Part shown: one piece after another, positions 11,332-23,054 of the stretch
Layout of the letters: the number at the start of each line of letters is the position of its first letter
Position numbering within the stretch: the first letter of the stretch is position 1
Assembly: GCA_024114885.1 (NCBI GenBank)
Contig: CP099427.1
Coordinates: forward strand, 1,818,501 to 1,882,500
DNA: 64,000 nucleotides
Direction: 5' to 3'
Source: Septoria linicola
Lineage: Eukaryota > Ascomycota > Dothideomycetes > Mycosphaerellales > Mycosphaerellaceae
Notes under the pieces: generated by a model
Told to the model about the DNA's origin: nothing
The model's input: the letters and a program-made list of their open reading frames with translations, nothing else
The model's database searches: none
Made by a program: the position numbers and the translations under genes

Positions 11332-12041
11332 AGCGTGGACACGCTTCCCGCACACGGTAACAGTATCTCTGTTCGTACGCTCAGACAGACTTGATCGTAG
11401 GTCACCAGCCAGCAGCATCGTGTAGTCGCCTTTTGTCTGGTCGAGACCCCGCGAAACGTCCTTGCCTAGATTGGCCGCAGAATCCACTATTCTTTGGTGG
11501 TGAGCATCAGATCTCAGGTGCACCAGCTAGGGCTGGCGATAGCACAAGGCCAAATCTATCACTAGTTATTGCTGCACTGACGGAGCATCTATGATAATTT
11601 GCATTGCTCCGAGTGAGCAGCAAATAAGCACTTCCGCCATCGTAGGTCCGGGCCAAACCAGACATTGTTAGTAGAGTGCTTGACAGCCGGATCCGAGCGC
11701 GGCGGCAACTGACGGACCATGTTGCCAAGAGACACTTATTCCCACGTTCCCGAGCTAATGTCGGCGTGCATGGGTACCGAAAGATTCTGACTTCACTGAT
11801 AGGACCAACCGATCTCGCTTCACCACACTTACACACCTGCATGAACCGGTCGTAGTTCTACTCACCACCTACGTTGCCATCGGCTCTATTCACCACGAGC
11901 CGGTCTTGCTCGAAAAACCTTGTATCCACCACTGAGATAAACGACGTAGTGAATGCTACAAGAGCTAGGTCCCGCGCACTGTCTCTCACTTCAGTCCTTC
12001 TCTCAACTCGTGTCAGCCCCAGCACGAGCAGCATCACAACC
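11332..12041. other. Intergenic and 5' leader
   Basis: About 700 bp between two rightward genes. The frame of the downstream gene stays open upstream to 11874, but the added residues are unlike its secreted family, so this is treated as leader. Confidence 0.5.
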
Positions 12042-13124
12042 ATGAAGAACTCTTTCAAGATCCTCGCGGCATCAGCTGCCGTGGCCATAGCCCTGCCCAG
12101 CACTAGCAACATCACGAACCCCATTGACATTCCTCTCAAGCACTGGCCGGTCGAAGCAGCCAGCCAGCTGCGCAAGATGATCGCCGGCAATGCCAACAGC
12201 AGCAACTACGCCGTCTTCGACATGGACAACACTTCCTACCAGTTCGATCTGGAAGAGTCTCTTCTCCCATACCTCGAGAACCGCGGCATCCTCACCCGTG
12301 ACACCATGGATCAAACCCTCAAGCTCATCCCGTTCAAAGACAACGCCACAGCAAACTTCACCGAATCTCTCTTCAGCTACTACTACCGTCTCTGCGACGT
12401 CGACGACATGATATGCTACCCATGGGCCGCCCAGATCTTCTCCGGCTTCACGCTCCGCGAGCTGAAAGGCTGGGTCGATGAGCTGCTCGCTCTCAACACG
12501 ACCATTCCAGTTCAGTACTTTGACGAAGGCGTCACAATCAACGACACCGTCTCGCCACCCAAGATCTTCCGTGCTCAGGTTGAGTTGTACAATACTCTTA
12601 CAGCCAATGGTATTGATGTGTACGTCATGACCGCCGCACATGAGGAGCTTGTCCGCATGGTTGCTTCTGACCCAAAGTATGGATACAATGTTAAGCCTGA
12701 GAACGTGATTGGTGTTACTACTCTGCTGCGAAACAAGACTTCCGGAGATGTCACTACTGCACGTAAGCAAATTGAAGAGGGAACCTACGACCAAGAAGCG
12801 AATCTAGACCTTGTCATGGAGCCCTACCTCTGGACTCCCGCAACGTGGTTCGCAGGCAAATGGGCCGCGATTCTGACGTACATTGATCAGTGGAAGCGAC
12901 CTGTGCTTGTGGGAGGTGATACACCAACGAGCGATGGATACATGCTGTTCCATGGCGTTGATACGGCCAAGGGAGGCGTGCACTTGTGGGTGAACAAGTC
13001 TGCGAGCAATTGGGAGGCGATTCAGGGTATGATTAAGAATAATACGCAAGGTCAGATTGAGAACGGGAGAGAGGTGACAGCTGATAAGAATTGGGTTTAT
13101 GTTTTGCCTCAGGATATCTTGTAA
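12042..13124 (+). CDS. Secreted HAD-superfamily phosphatase
   Basis: Secreted 360-residue haloacid-dehalogenase-type phosphatase resembling phosphorylcholine/phosphoserine phosphatases. The start at 12042 gives a signal peptide (MKNSFKILAASAAVAIALP); an upstream in-frame start would bury it. HAD motif I is FDMDNTSY near residue 59 (nucleophile and acid/base aspartates), motif II is the MTAAH segment near 194, and motif IV is GGDTPTSDGY near 290. Many NxT/NxS sites fit secretion and N-glycosylation. The late W-rich segment (YLWTPATWFAGKW) is typical of the fungal branch. Likely a phosphate- or choline-scavenging enzyme outside the cell; the exact substrate is an inference. Confidence 0.9.
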   Translation: MKNSFKILAASAAVAIALPSTSNITNPIDIPLKHWPVEAASQLRKMIAGNANSSNYAVFDMDNTSYQFDLEESLLPYLENRGILTRDTMDQTLKLIPFKDNATANFTESLFSYYYRLCDVDDMICYPWAAQIFSGFTLRELKGWVDELLALNTTIPVQYFDEGVTINDTVSPPKIFRAQVELYNTLTANGIDVYVMTAAHEELVRMVASDPKYGYNVKPENVIGVTTLLRNKTSGDVTTARKQIEEGTYDQEANLDLVMEPYLWTPATWFAGKWAAILTYIDQWKRPVLVGGDTPTSDGYMLFHGVDTAKGGVHLWVNKSASNWEAIQGMIKNNTQGQIENGREVTADKNWVYVLPQDIL

Positions 13125-13197
13125 GAGTGTTGCAAAGAGGCGTCGCTCTGGGAAAAATGAACAAAAGGTTTTGCAGCTTCTGAAACGGAAGGCAACA

Positions 13198-14367
13198 TCA
13201 GACCTTCACAACGATCTTGCCCGGACTTGTCAACTGCTCCAATGCGCTTAATGCCTGATCGGCTTGCTCAAACGCAAAAGTCTGCGCAATCGGAGGATGG
13301 ATCTGGTGGGTCTCCATGAACGTTGCCAACTCCTGAGCCATCTCACGACTTCCAGCTCCGAGGATGCCCTGAACTGTTCACGGCGTCAGCCACAATACCC
13401 ATCAACAAAGCAAGTATATCGTTAGACCTACTAGTCTTCGCCCCAAAGAGAAGCGACGGCATGACATTAACCGCCAAGTTCGGATCCTCAGAAAGCATTC
13501 CGACCAGCGAGACCAAACCGCCATGTCGAGTCGCCCGCAGAGTCTGCTCAATGCTCCCTGCTCCCACGACATCGACCGGAATATCGAGACACCTTTGCCA
13601 CCCGTCACTGTGAGAACTTCTGTCGCCCAGTCTGGTGTCTTGCGATAATTGATCAAATGCTTCGCTCCGAGCTGTTTTGCAACTTGCAACTTCTCATCAG
13701 ACGACGAAGTCGCTATGACTGTAGCGCCTAATTGCGGAGGCAACCTGCAAACCATACATCAACATCAACTGATCAAGCACCAACCCAAAGTCTCATGAAA
13801 TAATTAACTCACCTGTATAGCATAACAACTCACCCCTCCAGTCCCCATCGTCAACACCGTCATCCCCTCTTCCCACCCCCATCAACCCACACCTCAACGC
13901 ATTTCCAAGCCGTAACACCAGCCGTATAAATCGTACTACCCTCCTCCATCGTCAAGCCCTCCTCCGGCGCTCTGATCAATCGATCATCGTCAGCTACAAC
14001 GGACTTCTGCAACGTCCCATCGACATCTCCGCCTCTGAGAGTCTTGAAGATGTCAAAGTCTCGAGGATCAGAGCCAGTGTGCCAGGTATTGGGATGGAAG
14101 AAGACGCGATCGCCGGGCTGCCAGATGGAGTTTGGGCCGGTGGATTCGAGGATACCGGCGCCGTCGCAGCAGGGGATGAGATTGGGTTTGGCGGGGACGA
14201 TGTAGTTTGGGTCGTTGTTGGTGACGAGGATGTCGCGGTAGTTGAGGGAGATGGCTTGGATGCGGACGAGGGCTTGGTTGTGTGAGACGGGGTTGGGGTG
14301 GAGATGTTGGTGAGGGTGAGTTGCCGGGGGGGGGGGGGGGGGTGATCTGCCAGGCTTGGTTTGCCAT
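13198..14367 (-). pseudogene. Zinc-type alcohol dehydrogenase/quinone oxidoreductase pseudogene
   Basis: Remnant of a medium-chain dehydrogenase/reductase. The N-terminal GroES-like part (SLNYRDILV, then a GDRVFFHPNTW segment), the middle (TAGVTAWKC), the NAD(P)-binding part (QLGATVIATSSS, AKHLINY) and the C-terminal end (TFAFEQADQALSAL) are all recognisable but not in one frame. Breaks seen: a 17-nt G/C run at 14326-14342 next to the start, apparently out of register with the body; a shift near 14305; a shift near 13890, where the body frame reaches a stop; and a shift near 13570-13590. Two likely introns (about 13747-13812 and about 13375-13430) do not rescue these. Clearly a former MDR gene and very probably dead. 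Confidence 0.85.
14326..14342. repeat. 17-nt homopolymer G (C on the minus strand)
   Basis: Uninterrupted run of 17 G on the + strand just inside the start of the dehydrogenase pseudogene. Runs of this length are prone to slippage in cells and to sequencing error, so its exact length is uncertain. Confidence 0.9.
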
Positions 14368-14915
14368 TGTTGTGATCAGGAGAGAAGGATATGGTAGAGG
14401 TAGACTGCTAATGGTGTTGCTCTTGAAATGCGAGCGTCTCGGTATTCGCTAAGTTGAGTGATGGTTATCTCCATTGCTGCACCACTTCTCGAATCGCATT
14501 TCAAAGCATGGTCTGCGAGATAGCTGTGCGATAGGCGTATCGTGCTATACATCGAAGATGATAGCAATACCGAGCCGCTCGTTAGCTATAATGTCGTGCT
14601 ACGAGGTGTGTTGGCTTACAAATGCGTAGGCATCGCAGGATCGGCCGCTCGGGGTGTTCGCTGCGGCCGCCCATGCCGGCCGGCTTCAGATCTTGTTGTT
14701 GGACACGCTGAAAATGAAACAGAGAGATAAGCACGATACAGAGTGAAGTGAATTTCCACCAAGATTCTCCTAGTCCAGGCGCACTCTGCTTGTCCTCGTC
14801 AACAATTCATGTCCTACTGCGCAGATACTTGCTGGCAGAAGAAGCCATAAACCAGAGACAGCGAACACCCACTCATGACACTGCGCATGATTTCAGGCCC
14901 TTCATCTTCCCGCGT
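14368..14915. other. Intergenic
   Basis: Between the start of the dehydrogenase pseudogene and the end of the BTB gene. No coding or RNA feature was recognised. Confidence 0.45.
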
Positions 14916-16125
14916 CTACTCCTCGTCCAAAGAGGCATACTTCGCAATCGCAAGTTCTCGCTGCTTCCTGAAGATGTCTCGTGGAGGGTCATCGAACCGC
15001 CCATGGCCGGCCAGACCTGGGTCCAGAAGCGGATGGAGGCTGCGATGGGTCTGATATGGAGCACGTCCAAGAGAATCGTCAAATAACAAATCATATTCCA
15101 CAACCCCGTCAACGTCGTCGAGAGCACATCCCTCAACCTCGAGGGCACGATCTTGGCCTAAAGCTAATCAGCCTTCAGTAAGCTCGCCGCTTCCGGCGGG
15201 TATACGGATAGTCTGATGACTGCTCCTTACCTCCTCCGACTCCCAATGTCGTGCCGGTGCCCATGATCATATCCACGCCCAGATCTGGGAACTTCTCAAT
15301 CAGTCCGAGCCACTTCTTCTTCTCCAACTGCTTCTTGATGTCTGCTGGTAGGGCTGTCCAAATCTTGACCACCGAGGCACGGAGACCGGGCTCGGTCGGG
15401 TTGCTGTTTTCGTAGATGTACTGCACAGCGGCGAACCACACGGTCTCGTCAGCAGTCGAGATACTGCCTTTTCTGCCATAGTACTGGTCGCGATCAAACT
15501 TTGGGCAGTCGCGCTCGAAGTACTTGCATGCGAGGACCTTGAGGTCGGGAATATCGTACTGTTGTTTTTGTCCTGGGTCAGCACGTTGCCTACTGGCCGC
15601 AGATGGTTGGGAGTAAATGGATTTACCTTGTCTGCAGCAACCCAGACTCTGGCGTGGAAAAGCACATCGACTTCCTGCTGCTTTCCCCCGGTCACTTCTA
15701 TCACTTCGCTTCTGTGTGCCTGGGTAGAGACGTATCCTCGCTCAGTTATGTAGTAACCATAGTCGAAATGGCGGAAGTGATCAACCATAGCTTCGACAGT
15801 GCTGAGCTCATCTCCTTGGAGGTAGATGCGGCTCTCCTTGTTTTGCTGTGCTAGTCAGGCTGATGAAAGGCAGTGCTTCGTGAGAGGGATACATACAGGC
15901 CAGTTGCTGTCAAGTAGGTTGGCGAAGTAGCCAGAATGGAGACGAAGAAGGGTTCGGGGCACTTTGAAGTCCTGCCCGGAGCAAGAGATGGTGAAGTCGG
16001 CTCGACCAGGCTCGGTGGCGAAGCTGTGCAGTCGTTAGTAGCGGTTCGCTGGCGTGCATCACAGATTTGGCGTACCGCTGCAATTTCTTCAAGAAGTTGG
16101 GACCGGGCTTTGCTGATGTCGACAT
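14916..16125 (-). CDS. BTB/POZ domain protein
   Basis: BTB/POZ protein of 321 residues, a family used for dimerisation and often as a Cul3 adaptor. Five exons in phase: 16076-16125, 15897-16023, 15627-15845, 15231-15558, 14916-15157. Exons 2-3 carry the BTB core: DFTISCSGQDFKVPRTLL, SGYFANLL, then IYLQGDELSTVEAM and HFRHFDYGYY. The VWVAADKYDIPDLKVLACKYF helix pair is formed across intron 3. The last intron (15158-15230, GTAAG...TTTAG) is inferred because exon 5 then gives an acidic, protein-like tail ending in KYASLDEE. If it is retained, the protein ends early at 15175 with a basic tail. The BTB assignment is firm; the final exon is likely but not certain. Confidence 0.88.
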
Positions 16126-16422
16126 CGTTGCTGTGAGTGTGATTGATGATGTTGTGTGGGTGTGAATTGTAAGTCGAGAGAAGGCAAGAGGTGAAGCTCT
16201 TATACCGCCTCCCGCCTGGCAGCAAACGAAAGTGAATCTTTGTCTGAGACATGTGAAGGACATGAAACTGCGTGTCTTCTCCTTTTGTTCTATCATTACA
16301 TCCAATCATCACAATCTCAGGGAATTTCGGGTATGCCGTAACACCATGCTCGTCGTGCTGTACTGTATCCGACGCTCGTCCCGCTGTACAATGCATTATA
16401 ATCAATAAGCAACCAATCGATC

Positions 16423-17375
16423 CTAAAAGTTCGTGCTCGACGCGTTGTTCTGTGAAGGCGGGTAGTATCGCCCGTTCTGCTCGCCATACTGCGCATTCGC
16501 GTATGCAGGTGCGGCAGTTCCATTAGTGCCGCCACTCGTGTACACAGGACCACCCATCATGTTTCCGTTCGCTTCCGTGTTCATGGCCATCTCGTCGTCT
16601 GTGCGCTTGACGGGTGGGAGGTAGCGATCGCTCTTGTGCCTCGTCCTGGTTGCAGGCAGGAAGTCGATGATGAAGCTCCATTGGTAGAAGATGTAGATCA
16701 GGCTGATGACCCATTCCAGGACAGCGGCACGCTGGTAACGCCCTTGCTGGCCCATGACTGCAAAGGAAACGGCCAATGCGATCTCGACCAAGATGAAGCC
16801 CAGTTTGATCCAGAAGGAAGCGGCAAGAATGCGCTGATCGCGGTAGTGGATACCGAGTCGCTGGTATTCGGCACAGATGAAGATGGCTGATACTATGTAG
16901 CCGGCGATGAAGACGACCAACATGGCCTGGTGGACATTCGAGTAGCGCACGGTATCGAAGATGGTGAGCAGGATGAGTCCGGCGGCTCCCACCATGGCGG
17001 CAACGATTGCGAGTGAGCTCAGAATCTTCTCCGACTTGCTGTAGTTCTGGGTGAGACGACCCTTGTGTCGCAGCCATCGTTCGCTGACAAAGGCCAAGTT
17101 GAAGACCACGACGGAGGTCGCGCTCCCTGCGATGAAGAGCGGCTTGCCCCAGCTCGTCGCTCCAATGTCCGAGATGTACGGATAGGTCTGTCCTGCATTG
17201 AAGCTCGAGTATATGGGACTGCCAATGACGACCCATCGGATCAGCATTGCCAGAAGTGTGCCTGTATTGTGCGCCGTCAGCTGTACGTGCTACGATTGCC
17301 CATGTGTTTTCATGTCGTACCGAGCCATACGCAGCCGGCGAACAGCGGCAGGAACCAATATGATAGTCCGAACAT
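16423..17375 (-). CDS. Frag1/DRAM/Sfk1 family membrane protein
   Basis: Integral membrane protein of 297 residues in the Frag1/DRAM/Sfk1 family. Yeast Sfk1 works with the PI4-kinase complex at the plasma membrane and affects lipid asymmetry. Two exons: 17321-17375 (MFGLSYWFLPLFAGCVWL, the first membrane helix) and 16423-17261, joined in phase through a 59-nt intron. About six helices follow, with the family's conserved SERWLRHKGRL loop after helix 3 and FDTVRYSNVHQAML in the middle. The cytosolic tail is rich in Asn, Gly and Tyr. Its neighbour, the BTB gene, is on the same strand downstream; no functional link is evident. Confidence 0.9.
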
Positions 17376-19816
17376 CGTGCCCTGTTATTCAATAGTGTAC
17401 GTGCGCCCGCTTCCCACTTTTGTCGTGTGGTGGTCGTGGTGGTGAGAACGGGGATGCGCCTAAGTTAGCAATAACCACACAGCAGCGAGCCCGAGCGCGA
17501 CTGATGTGCTGTGCTGCAGCACTTCTCGTCGTGGCAGTGAGGCGCTGTCAGTCAGCTTGTGGGACAGGAAACAGAAGAGAAAGACGAGCACAAAAGCAGG
17601 CGGTGCACGAAACAAGTACCAAGTTACACTCCTCGCAGACACTGCTACTGCTACGGGCCTAGTGCGATGCTGTTGTTTCTCATCATCGCAAATCCTCACG
17701 TCGCGACGTCGTCCGGACACGCCAATTGGCTGCTCCGATGACGTCGTCAGCAATCTCTCGCGCTGGAGACATGACTTTTCCCGGATATCGGCGGATCAGT
17801 CTGTCGCAACGGTTTGAAATCGCCGCTCATCCGTCGTGCTGTCTCTGCTTCTGCCTTGATAGCCGTCGCCTCGTCGCCTCTTGGCTGTCGATGATGGTGA
17901 TGTGTCGGCGTGGCTTTGCTGTGCACTGGATGCATGCATGATGCGCAGAGGGAAGAAGAGGAATGCATGCCGGCACATGCAGAGTAGTCCGATGGCGCGT
18001 TCACGGCTCGGCAGATCTGGCTGCCAGCATGTGCATCCTTTGAGACGTCCTCTGTTCACTCGATCAATACACAATAGCCATGCTCCTACCCGAGACCACA
18101 GATTGATTGTGGGACATAGAAATCACAGATAGCGTGACGTGGTAGGTACGACTGATGTGCCCTGTTCGACAATAGGCTCAGTCCATGGAGCGGTCAGTGA
18201 AGTCTGTTGCGACATCTCATAATCATCATCTCTGTCCTGGTTGGTCTCCGCGCAAACCACTCATCATCTGGGCGCAACGACAAAATCACAAGCTCAAGAC
18301 AAAACTTCCACAATCATGACTTGGGATATCGTCCATGTCACGGGGTGATATCAGCTTTTGTGCGAGGCGGGAGACCATCTGTCGAGCAATCGAGCGTGAT
18401 ACCGTGTCTATCTGTTCCCTCCTCCCAACCTCAACCTCCGACCATCCTGTCCAAATCGCTTCTACGCAGCCGTCCTATACATGTCCTGGAAGAAGCACGG
18501 CCATTGTTCACCTTGTGTACGATGGACAGTGCGAATTGTAGAAGCTGGCAAGTGTGGTCGTTGGACGGAGAAAGAGCTGAACGATCTAGGCAGGTCCGTC
18601 GATCAGAGGAAGGAACTCGAGATCCTACGTTACCACAACATATACATAGCGCTGCGAACATATGGTGTGCACTCACTGCAGCGCAAGCATCACAAGTGCT
18701 TCTAGAATTTCTCACAAGACCAATTTCTCCTGAACATGTGCAAGCGATCCATACGCGAAACCATGTTCTCTGTCTCAATATTGCCCACATCAAGGAGGCG
18801 CATTGAGCAAGGAAAATGGCTACGTAGCGACTGCACGACTTTGGCGTGGTCTCGCAAATGCTGCAGCAGCCGTCTTTGTCAAAAGTCTCAGAGAGAGAGA
18901 AGGCAAAAAGGACTACCATTGCTCTGACTCTGAGGAGGAGGAGTAGATTCCAGTGTCAAGCTTCTGGAAAGTGCGATGAGTGGTCGACCTGGATCCGCAG
19001 ACACCACGTGCGCCTCGAACCGTGGTACACTCACCGAACTCGATCGATACATATATATTCACGCGCAGTTTCTGCTCCTCCTAGAGTTTACCAATAGTGC
19101 CACCTTCGCATCGACTCCCAAATGGCTGCCTCCATAATGTCCGTCTCGAGACAGCATCAGATTGCTGTGCCTGACGGGGAGTCCACCTTGAGCAGCCATG
19201 CAGAACAATATGAGCGAGAATACATCAAATAGCGAGTGATATCTCGGCCGCGATGGCATAGGTCTTTCATCACGGCGTCCGCCAGCTCCAATTTCGAGCA
19301 AAGTATATACTTCAGCCTACGACCACCATGCAACACCAGCGTGCTTGTCTATTTTATGCATAGGGACAGTTTTGATCCTGGCGCCAGAGTTGCGCTCAGT
19401 ACGGCGTTCCACAAAGCCAACCCGAATCTTGTACTGGAACAACGCCGCCACTTCATGGTATGCTGCCCAGAGCGGCGCTTTACGGAACAGAACTTTTTGC
19501 ACGACCCGTCAAATCTGCACGATCTGCTTTCAACGCACAAGAAGCTTTGTGCCTGGATCGAGAACACAGCCGAGACGTCGAGGACTAGTGAGGAAATCAC
19601 TAAGTCGTACTTTCGTGGCACACCTCTAAGCGCAATGGACATTGTGATGCCGACACTAAGGGCACTCACTATGCTCATGTGGCCTGGAAAGGGAGACAGC
19701 GACAAGACAAATGTCGCAAGGGATCAAGGCATCCAATCGCCAAATCGAATGATCCAGCCGCACGCAATCATCCCGGCTTGTCGCTGTTCCACCATCCTAA
19801 TCAGCACTATCCTTAC
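17376..19816. other. Long intergenic region without a recognised gene
   Basis: About 2.4 kb between the Sfk1-like gene and the GH43 pseudogene. Six-frame reading shows only short frames without protein-like composition or known motifs. No tRNA or repeat was recognised. A multi-exon gene of unknown family or an RNA gene could be missed here. Confidence 0.5.
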
Positions 19817-20942
19817 TCAAGGCTTCGTGAACACAATCTTGCCAGCAGAGTCGAAGAAGATCTCCTTCACCTTCACCTGCCTCAGCCAGTCCACGCCGCC
19901 GGAAGCCTTGCTGTCGTGATAGAACAGCCACCAGCGACCTTGATGCTCGACAATGCTGCCGTGCGTAGTCCAGCCACTGACTGGCTCGAGAAGTCGACCT
20001 TGGTATGTAAAGGGGCCGTATGGATTGTTGCCCATGGCATACACCAGATAGTGCGTGGTGCCTGTAGAGTAGGTAAGACTGTAGAGTAGGTAAGATAGTA
20101 CTTGTCTCCACGGTGATGCATCCAGGGCTAGCGCCGGAAGGTCAGCACGTAAGCTGCGTGATGAAGCAACATTCGGGAGAGATATGCAACTTACACCTTC
20201 AAAGAACCTCCGGTCCCTTATCCGTCGCCTGAATCGGCTTCTCCGTCTCCGGCGCCAAAATCACCAAATCCCTCGGACTCTCCCCCAGCGTATGCATCGT
20301 ATTACTCAACCTCGCAATCTGCGGACTCAACGCATTCCCCGTCTCAGGCTCCTTCTGCCCTGCCCACGCAGGATCATACCTCGACTTGTTCTGCCAGCAC
20401 TGCAGCTGTCCTCCATGCAGACCTCCCCACATCAGATACGGCACTCCATTTGGTGCAGTGTATGCCGCAGGATCGATACTGAATGTTCCAGGGATGAAAC
20501 TCTCATCCGCTTTGAAGAGGCCACTGGGACTTCGTGAGACTGCGACGCCAGTGCGGAAGAGGTTGTTCTTGTCGCGGGCAGGGAAGAATTAGGAGTAGTA
20601 CCATCCATCACGGTATGCAACTTCGGGAGCCCAGAGTTGGTGGGAAGCCCAGGGGACGTCTTCGAGTTTGAGGGCGATGCCGTGGTCGGTGATGGGGCTG
20701 CCGATGGAGTTGTTGAAGCTGAAAACGTGGTAGTCTCGCATGGCGAAGTGGTCGCCTTCGCTGTTTGGTGGGACTCCCGCGTCGATGTCGTGAGAGGGGC
20801 AGAGGTAGAGGCGTCCGCCGTGGTTGTAGGCGGAAGGGTCGGCGGTCCATTGGTTTGTGATCAAAGGTACATCGTTTTGAGCTGTTGTTGGGGCTGTGAG
20901 GTACAGCAGAGCCGCTGTGGCGTAGGAGAGGGAGGCTTTCAT
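19817..20942 (-). pseudogene. GH43 glycoside hydrolase pseudogene
   Basis: Remnant of a secreted GH43 enzyme (beta-xylosidase/alpha-arabinofuranosidase type, acting on plant hemicellulose). A signal peptide (MKASLSYATAALLYLTAP) is followed by QWTADPSAYNHGG, the usual beta-propeller start with the catalytic-base aspartate, and YLCPSHD. Later blocks include ASHQLWAPEV, FPARDKNNLFRTGVAVS, YLMWGGLHGGQL, PWMHHRGDKYYLTYST and GRWWLFYHDS. Three independent breaks are visible: an in-frame TAA at 20589-20591, a one-base shift near 20200, and a perfect 17-bp tandem duplication at 20062-20095 that shifts the frame inside YYLTYST. One plausible intron (about 20127-20193) remains. The enzyme is recognisable end to end but cannot be made intact. 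Confidence 0.88.
20062..20095. repeat. 17-bp perfect tandem duplication
   Basis: CTGTAGAGTAGGTAAGA occurs twice head to tail (20062-20078 and 20079-20095) within the GH43 pseudogene. A length of 17 is not a multiple of three, so it breaks the frame; the two copies are identical, suggesting a recent event. Confidence 0.95.
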
Positions 20943-22479
20943 GCTGGTTTGTTGTTCTTTGCCGGTTGTTCTGGTAAGTCGTTGTGTTTAGACTTGTTCT
21001 GGAGTGACTGCTTTTAGGCTTTATAGTCAATCCGATTGTTGACAGCATGTTGTCTTGACGAGGAAGGCATGCAATTCCAATACAGGCTGAATGTCGATCG
21101 CAGCTAGTGAGCCCAAGGCGCTATCTACTCGCATGACTGTGTCGCGGAATTTCGGGCGCGCAGCTCTGGTATCGCCAAGGCTCCGTCGTGAATCGACTGT
21201 GGGGGATGAGCAGTAAAGTGGACGGAATTGGGCAAAGGAGTAAGCTTAGAAGCGGTCTAGTCTGGGGAAACACTGATCTTACACGAGGAGATATTAGCCG
21301 AAAAGCGTGGTGTTGTTGTCCCTACTGGAATGATAGGGCAGGCGCCAAGCCATGTCACTCTTCTAGTTGTAGTGCTGAGAGTGTTTCCGGAGGGGCTATC
21401 ATGTAGCCTTCCGGCTGAACAGTGCTATGTCTTCGGCCACTGAATGTCGTCAGATCTGTCGTGTTCTGTAAGACAGCAGCATCTTATTGTTGGAGAAATT
21501 TCAAAGGCCAATGGACCAGATCCTCGATGCGATGAAACGATTTTCGTGCCGGAATCGTGCGCAGAATTCTACGCTGAAGCCATAGCATGACCTGCGTTGG
21601 CTTCTCGCTTGCAATCCCCACATCCTTAACGATGTATACACCGTCAGCTTTGGGTGCGTCTTGCCTTTGTATAGCTAAACTTGGCGACACCACCTTTGAG
21701 CAAGGAGAGTTGGTACGACCCCAAGCAGGATGTTGATGCTGCCGTGTAGTGCAGCAAGCACAATAGACACTGGTGAGTTTGCATGCCAAATTGGTCGGGA
21801 TGTATCCTCAATCACGAAGTCTTGTAGCTGTCCGTTCTTGCCCAAAGGCTGACATGCTTCGTTTGCCACAGCATTCATCCGAAATCTATCCAGATGAAGG
21901 CATGATATCTTTGTCCATAGTGACTGAAAGGGATTTCCTTATTTGGACGACAGTATGCACTCGTCAGTGCGTCGCGCCCGCTTGCGGTGGATCAGCAATT
22001 TCTCCAGGGAGAGTCGTGTTGGAGACAACGTCTCGCTGCTTGCCCAAATGGTAGCCTGTGATGAAGGTGTGGCAGCTCGTTCATGCGATCTGTGAACTTA
22101 TCGCGAAACTCACTGGGCATGAGCGGTGGCAACGATAGGATTTGCAGAAAGCATCGGGAAGCCGATCGCACCGGAGTGATTGTTGCGAGCTCTGAGCGGG
22201 ATATGCCAGGCTGGCAGTGGTCTTCTTAAAAACTCGGGTGAGTGAAAGAGGCGGTCGCCTTCGAGAGTCTGGAATCTTTGCTCTGCAAACAAGGCGATTG
22301 GCAGTTCTTGCAGCTACAATCGAATTTTGCCCACAGTCCGACGGCAATCTGCGCAAGCCAGGGCGGGATCATCAGATAGTTTTCAGTGCGGATTGATGCT
22401 CGTCTCGAGAGTCATGACGAGTCGTCCATCCTTGTTCAAGAAGTGGTGCGTGAGAAAGCGGCTGGACGAAAACTCATGC
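20943..22479. other. Intergenic with coding-like fragments
   Basis: About 1.5 kb between the GH43 remnant and the GATA gene. On the minus strand, stretches near 22110-22300 and 21484-21660 read like protein (for example IALFAEQRFQTLEGDRLF and FHRIEDLVHWPLKFLQQ) but lie in interrupted frames. They may be remains of one more decayed gene. No family was recognised. Confidence 0.35.
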
Positions 22480-23054
22480 TCAAGCAATGTGCTCCGCCAT
22501 TTCAGCAGACGCGGAACCAATGTTTGCGCCGCCAGCTGAGCGATCAATTACTCTTCGGGAGGTCTGGCGGCGTTTGATCACAGAGTTGCTCATCGATTTG
22601 GGCTTGTGGGTGCCATGGAACTTATGATAGAGACTGCATGCGTTACAGAAAATTCCTGTATCTTATAAATAGCCGGGGGCGATCAGCAAGGTGTACTTGG
22701 AAAAGCGCTTGAGGAACACTTACGACTTCGCCGCCACGCCGAAGTCTTGGTCGTCCCGCAGTTCGAGCAGGCGCGATCGCTTACCTCACGTTGATCTTGA
22801 CAGGGCGTAGAGGCTTTAGAATACATGCTTGCGGGGGCTATTGCCAGAAGGTCCTGTCGGAATCTTGAATTGTGATACAGACCACATGCGTTGCATAGTA
22901 GTTCTCCAGATGTCGCCTTTCGCCGCCACAATGGTGTTGAGGCTGTTGAGCAAGAGCTACACATGTCAGTATCAGGCACGTCTATGGTAGACCAGTTTCG
23001 TACCTGCATCTTCTCTCGCGCTGCTGCTCTGACGAGCTCAGATTTCGAGGACAT
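22480..23054 (-). CDS. Two-finger GATA-type zinc-finger protein
   Basis: Small putative transcription regulator of about 168 residues. Finger 1 is CSSC...TPLWRRKATSGELLCNACGLYHNSR (Cys 32, 35, 54, 57), a normal GATA finger with an 18-residue loop. Finger 2 starts CSNCGTTKTSAWRRS and continues after an intron (about 22656-22723) with FCNACSLYHKFHG and the basic IKRRQ tail typical of fungal GATA factors. The acceptor is ambiguous by six bases, giving a finger-2 loop of 14 or 16 residues, shorter than the usual 17-18, so finger 2 may be imperfect. Two fingers recall fungal siderophore regulators (SreA/Urbs1), but the cysteine-rich box between their fingers is absent. The first ATG in frame is used; an upstream exon is possible. 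Confidence 0.75.

Noticed and set aside
11874..12041. N-terminal extension of the secreted HAD phosphatase
   Set aside because: The extension is Ser/Thr/Arg-rich and would hide a clear signal peptide beginning at 12042.
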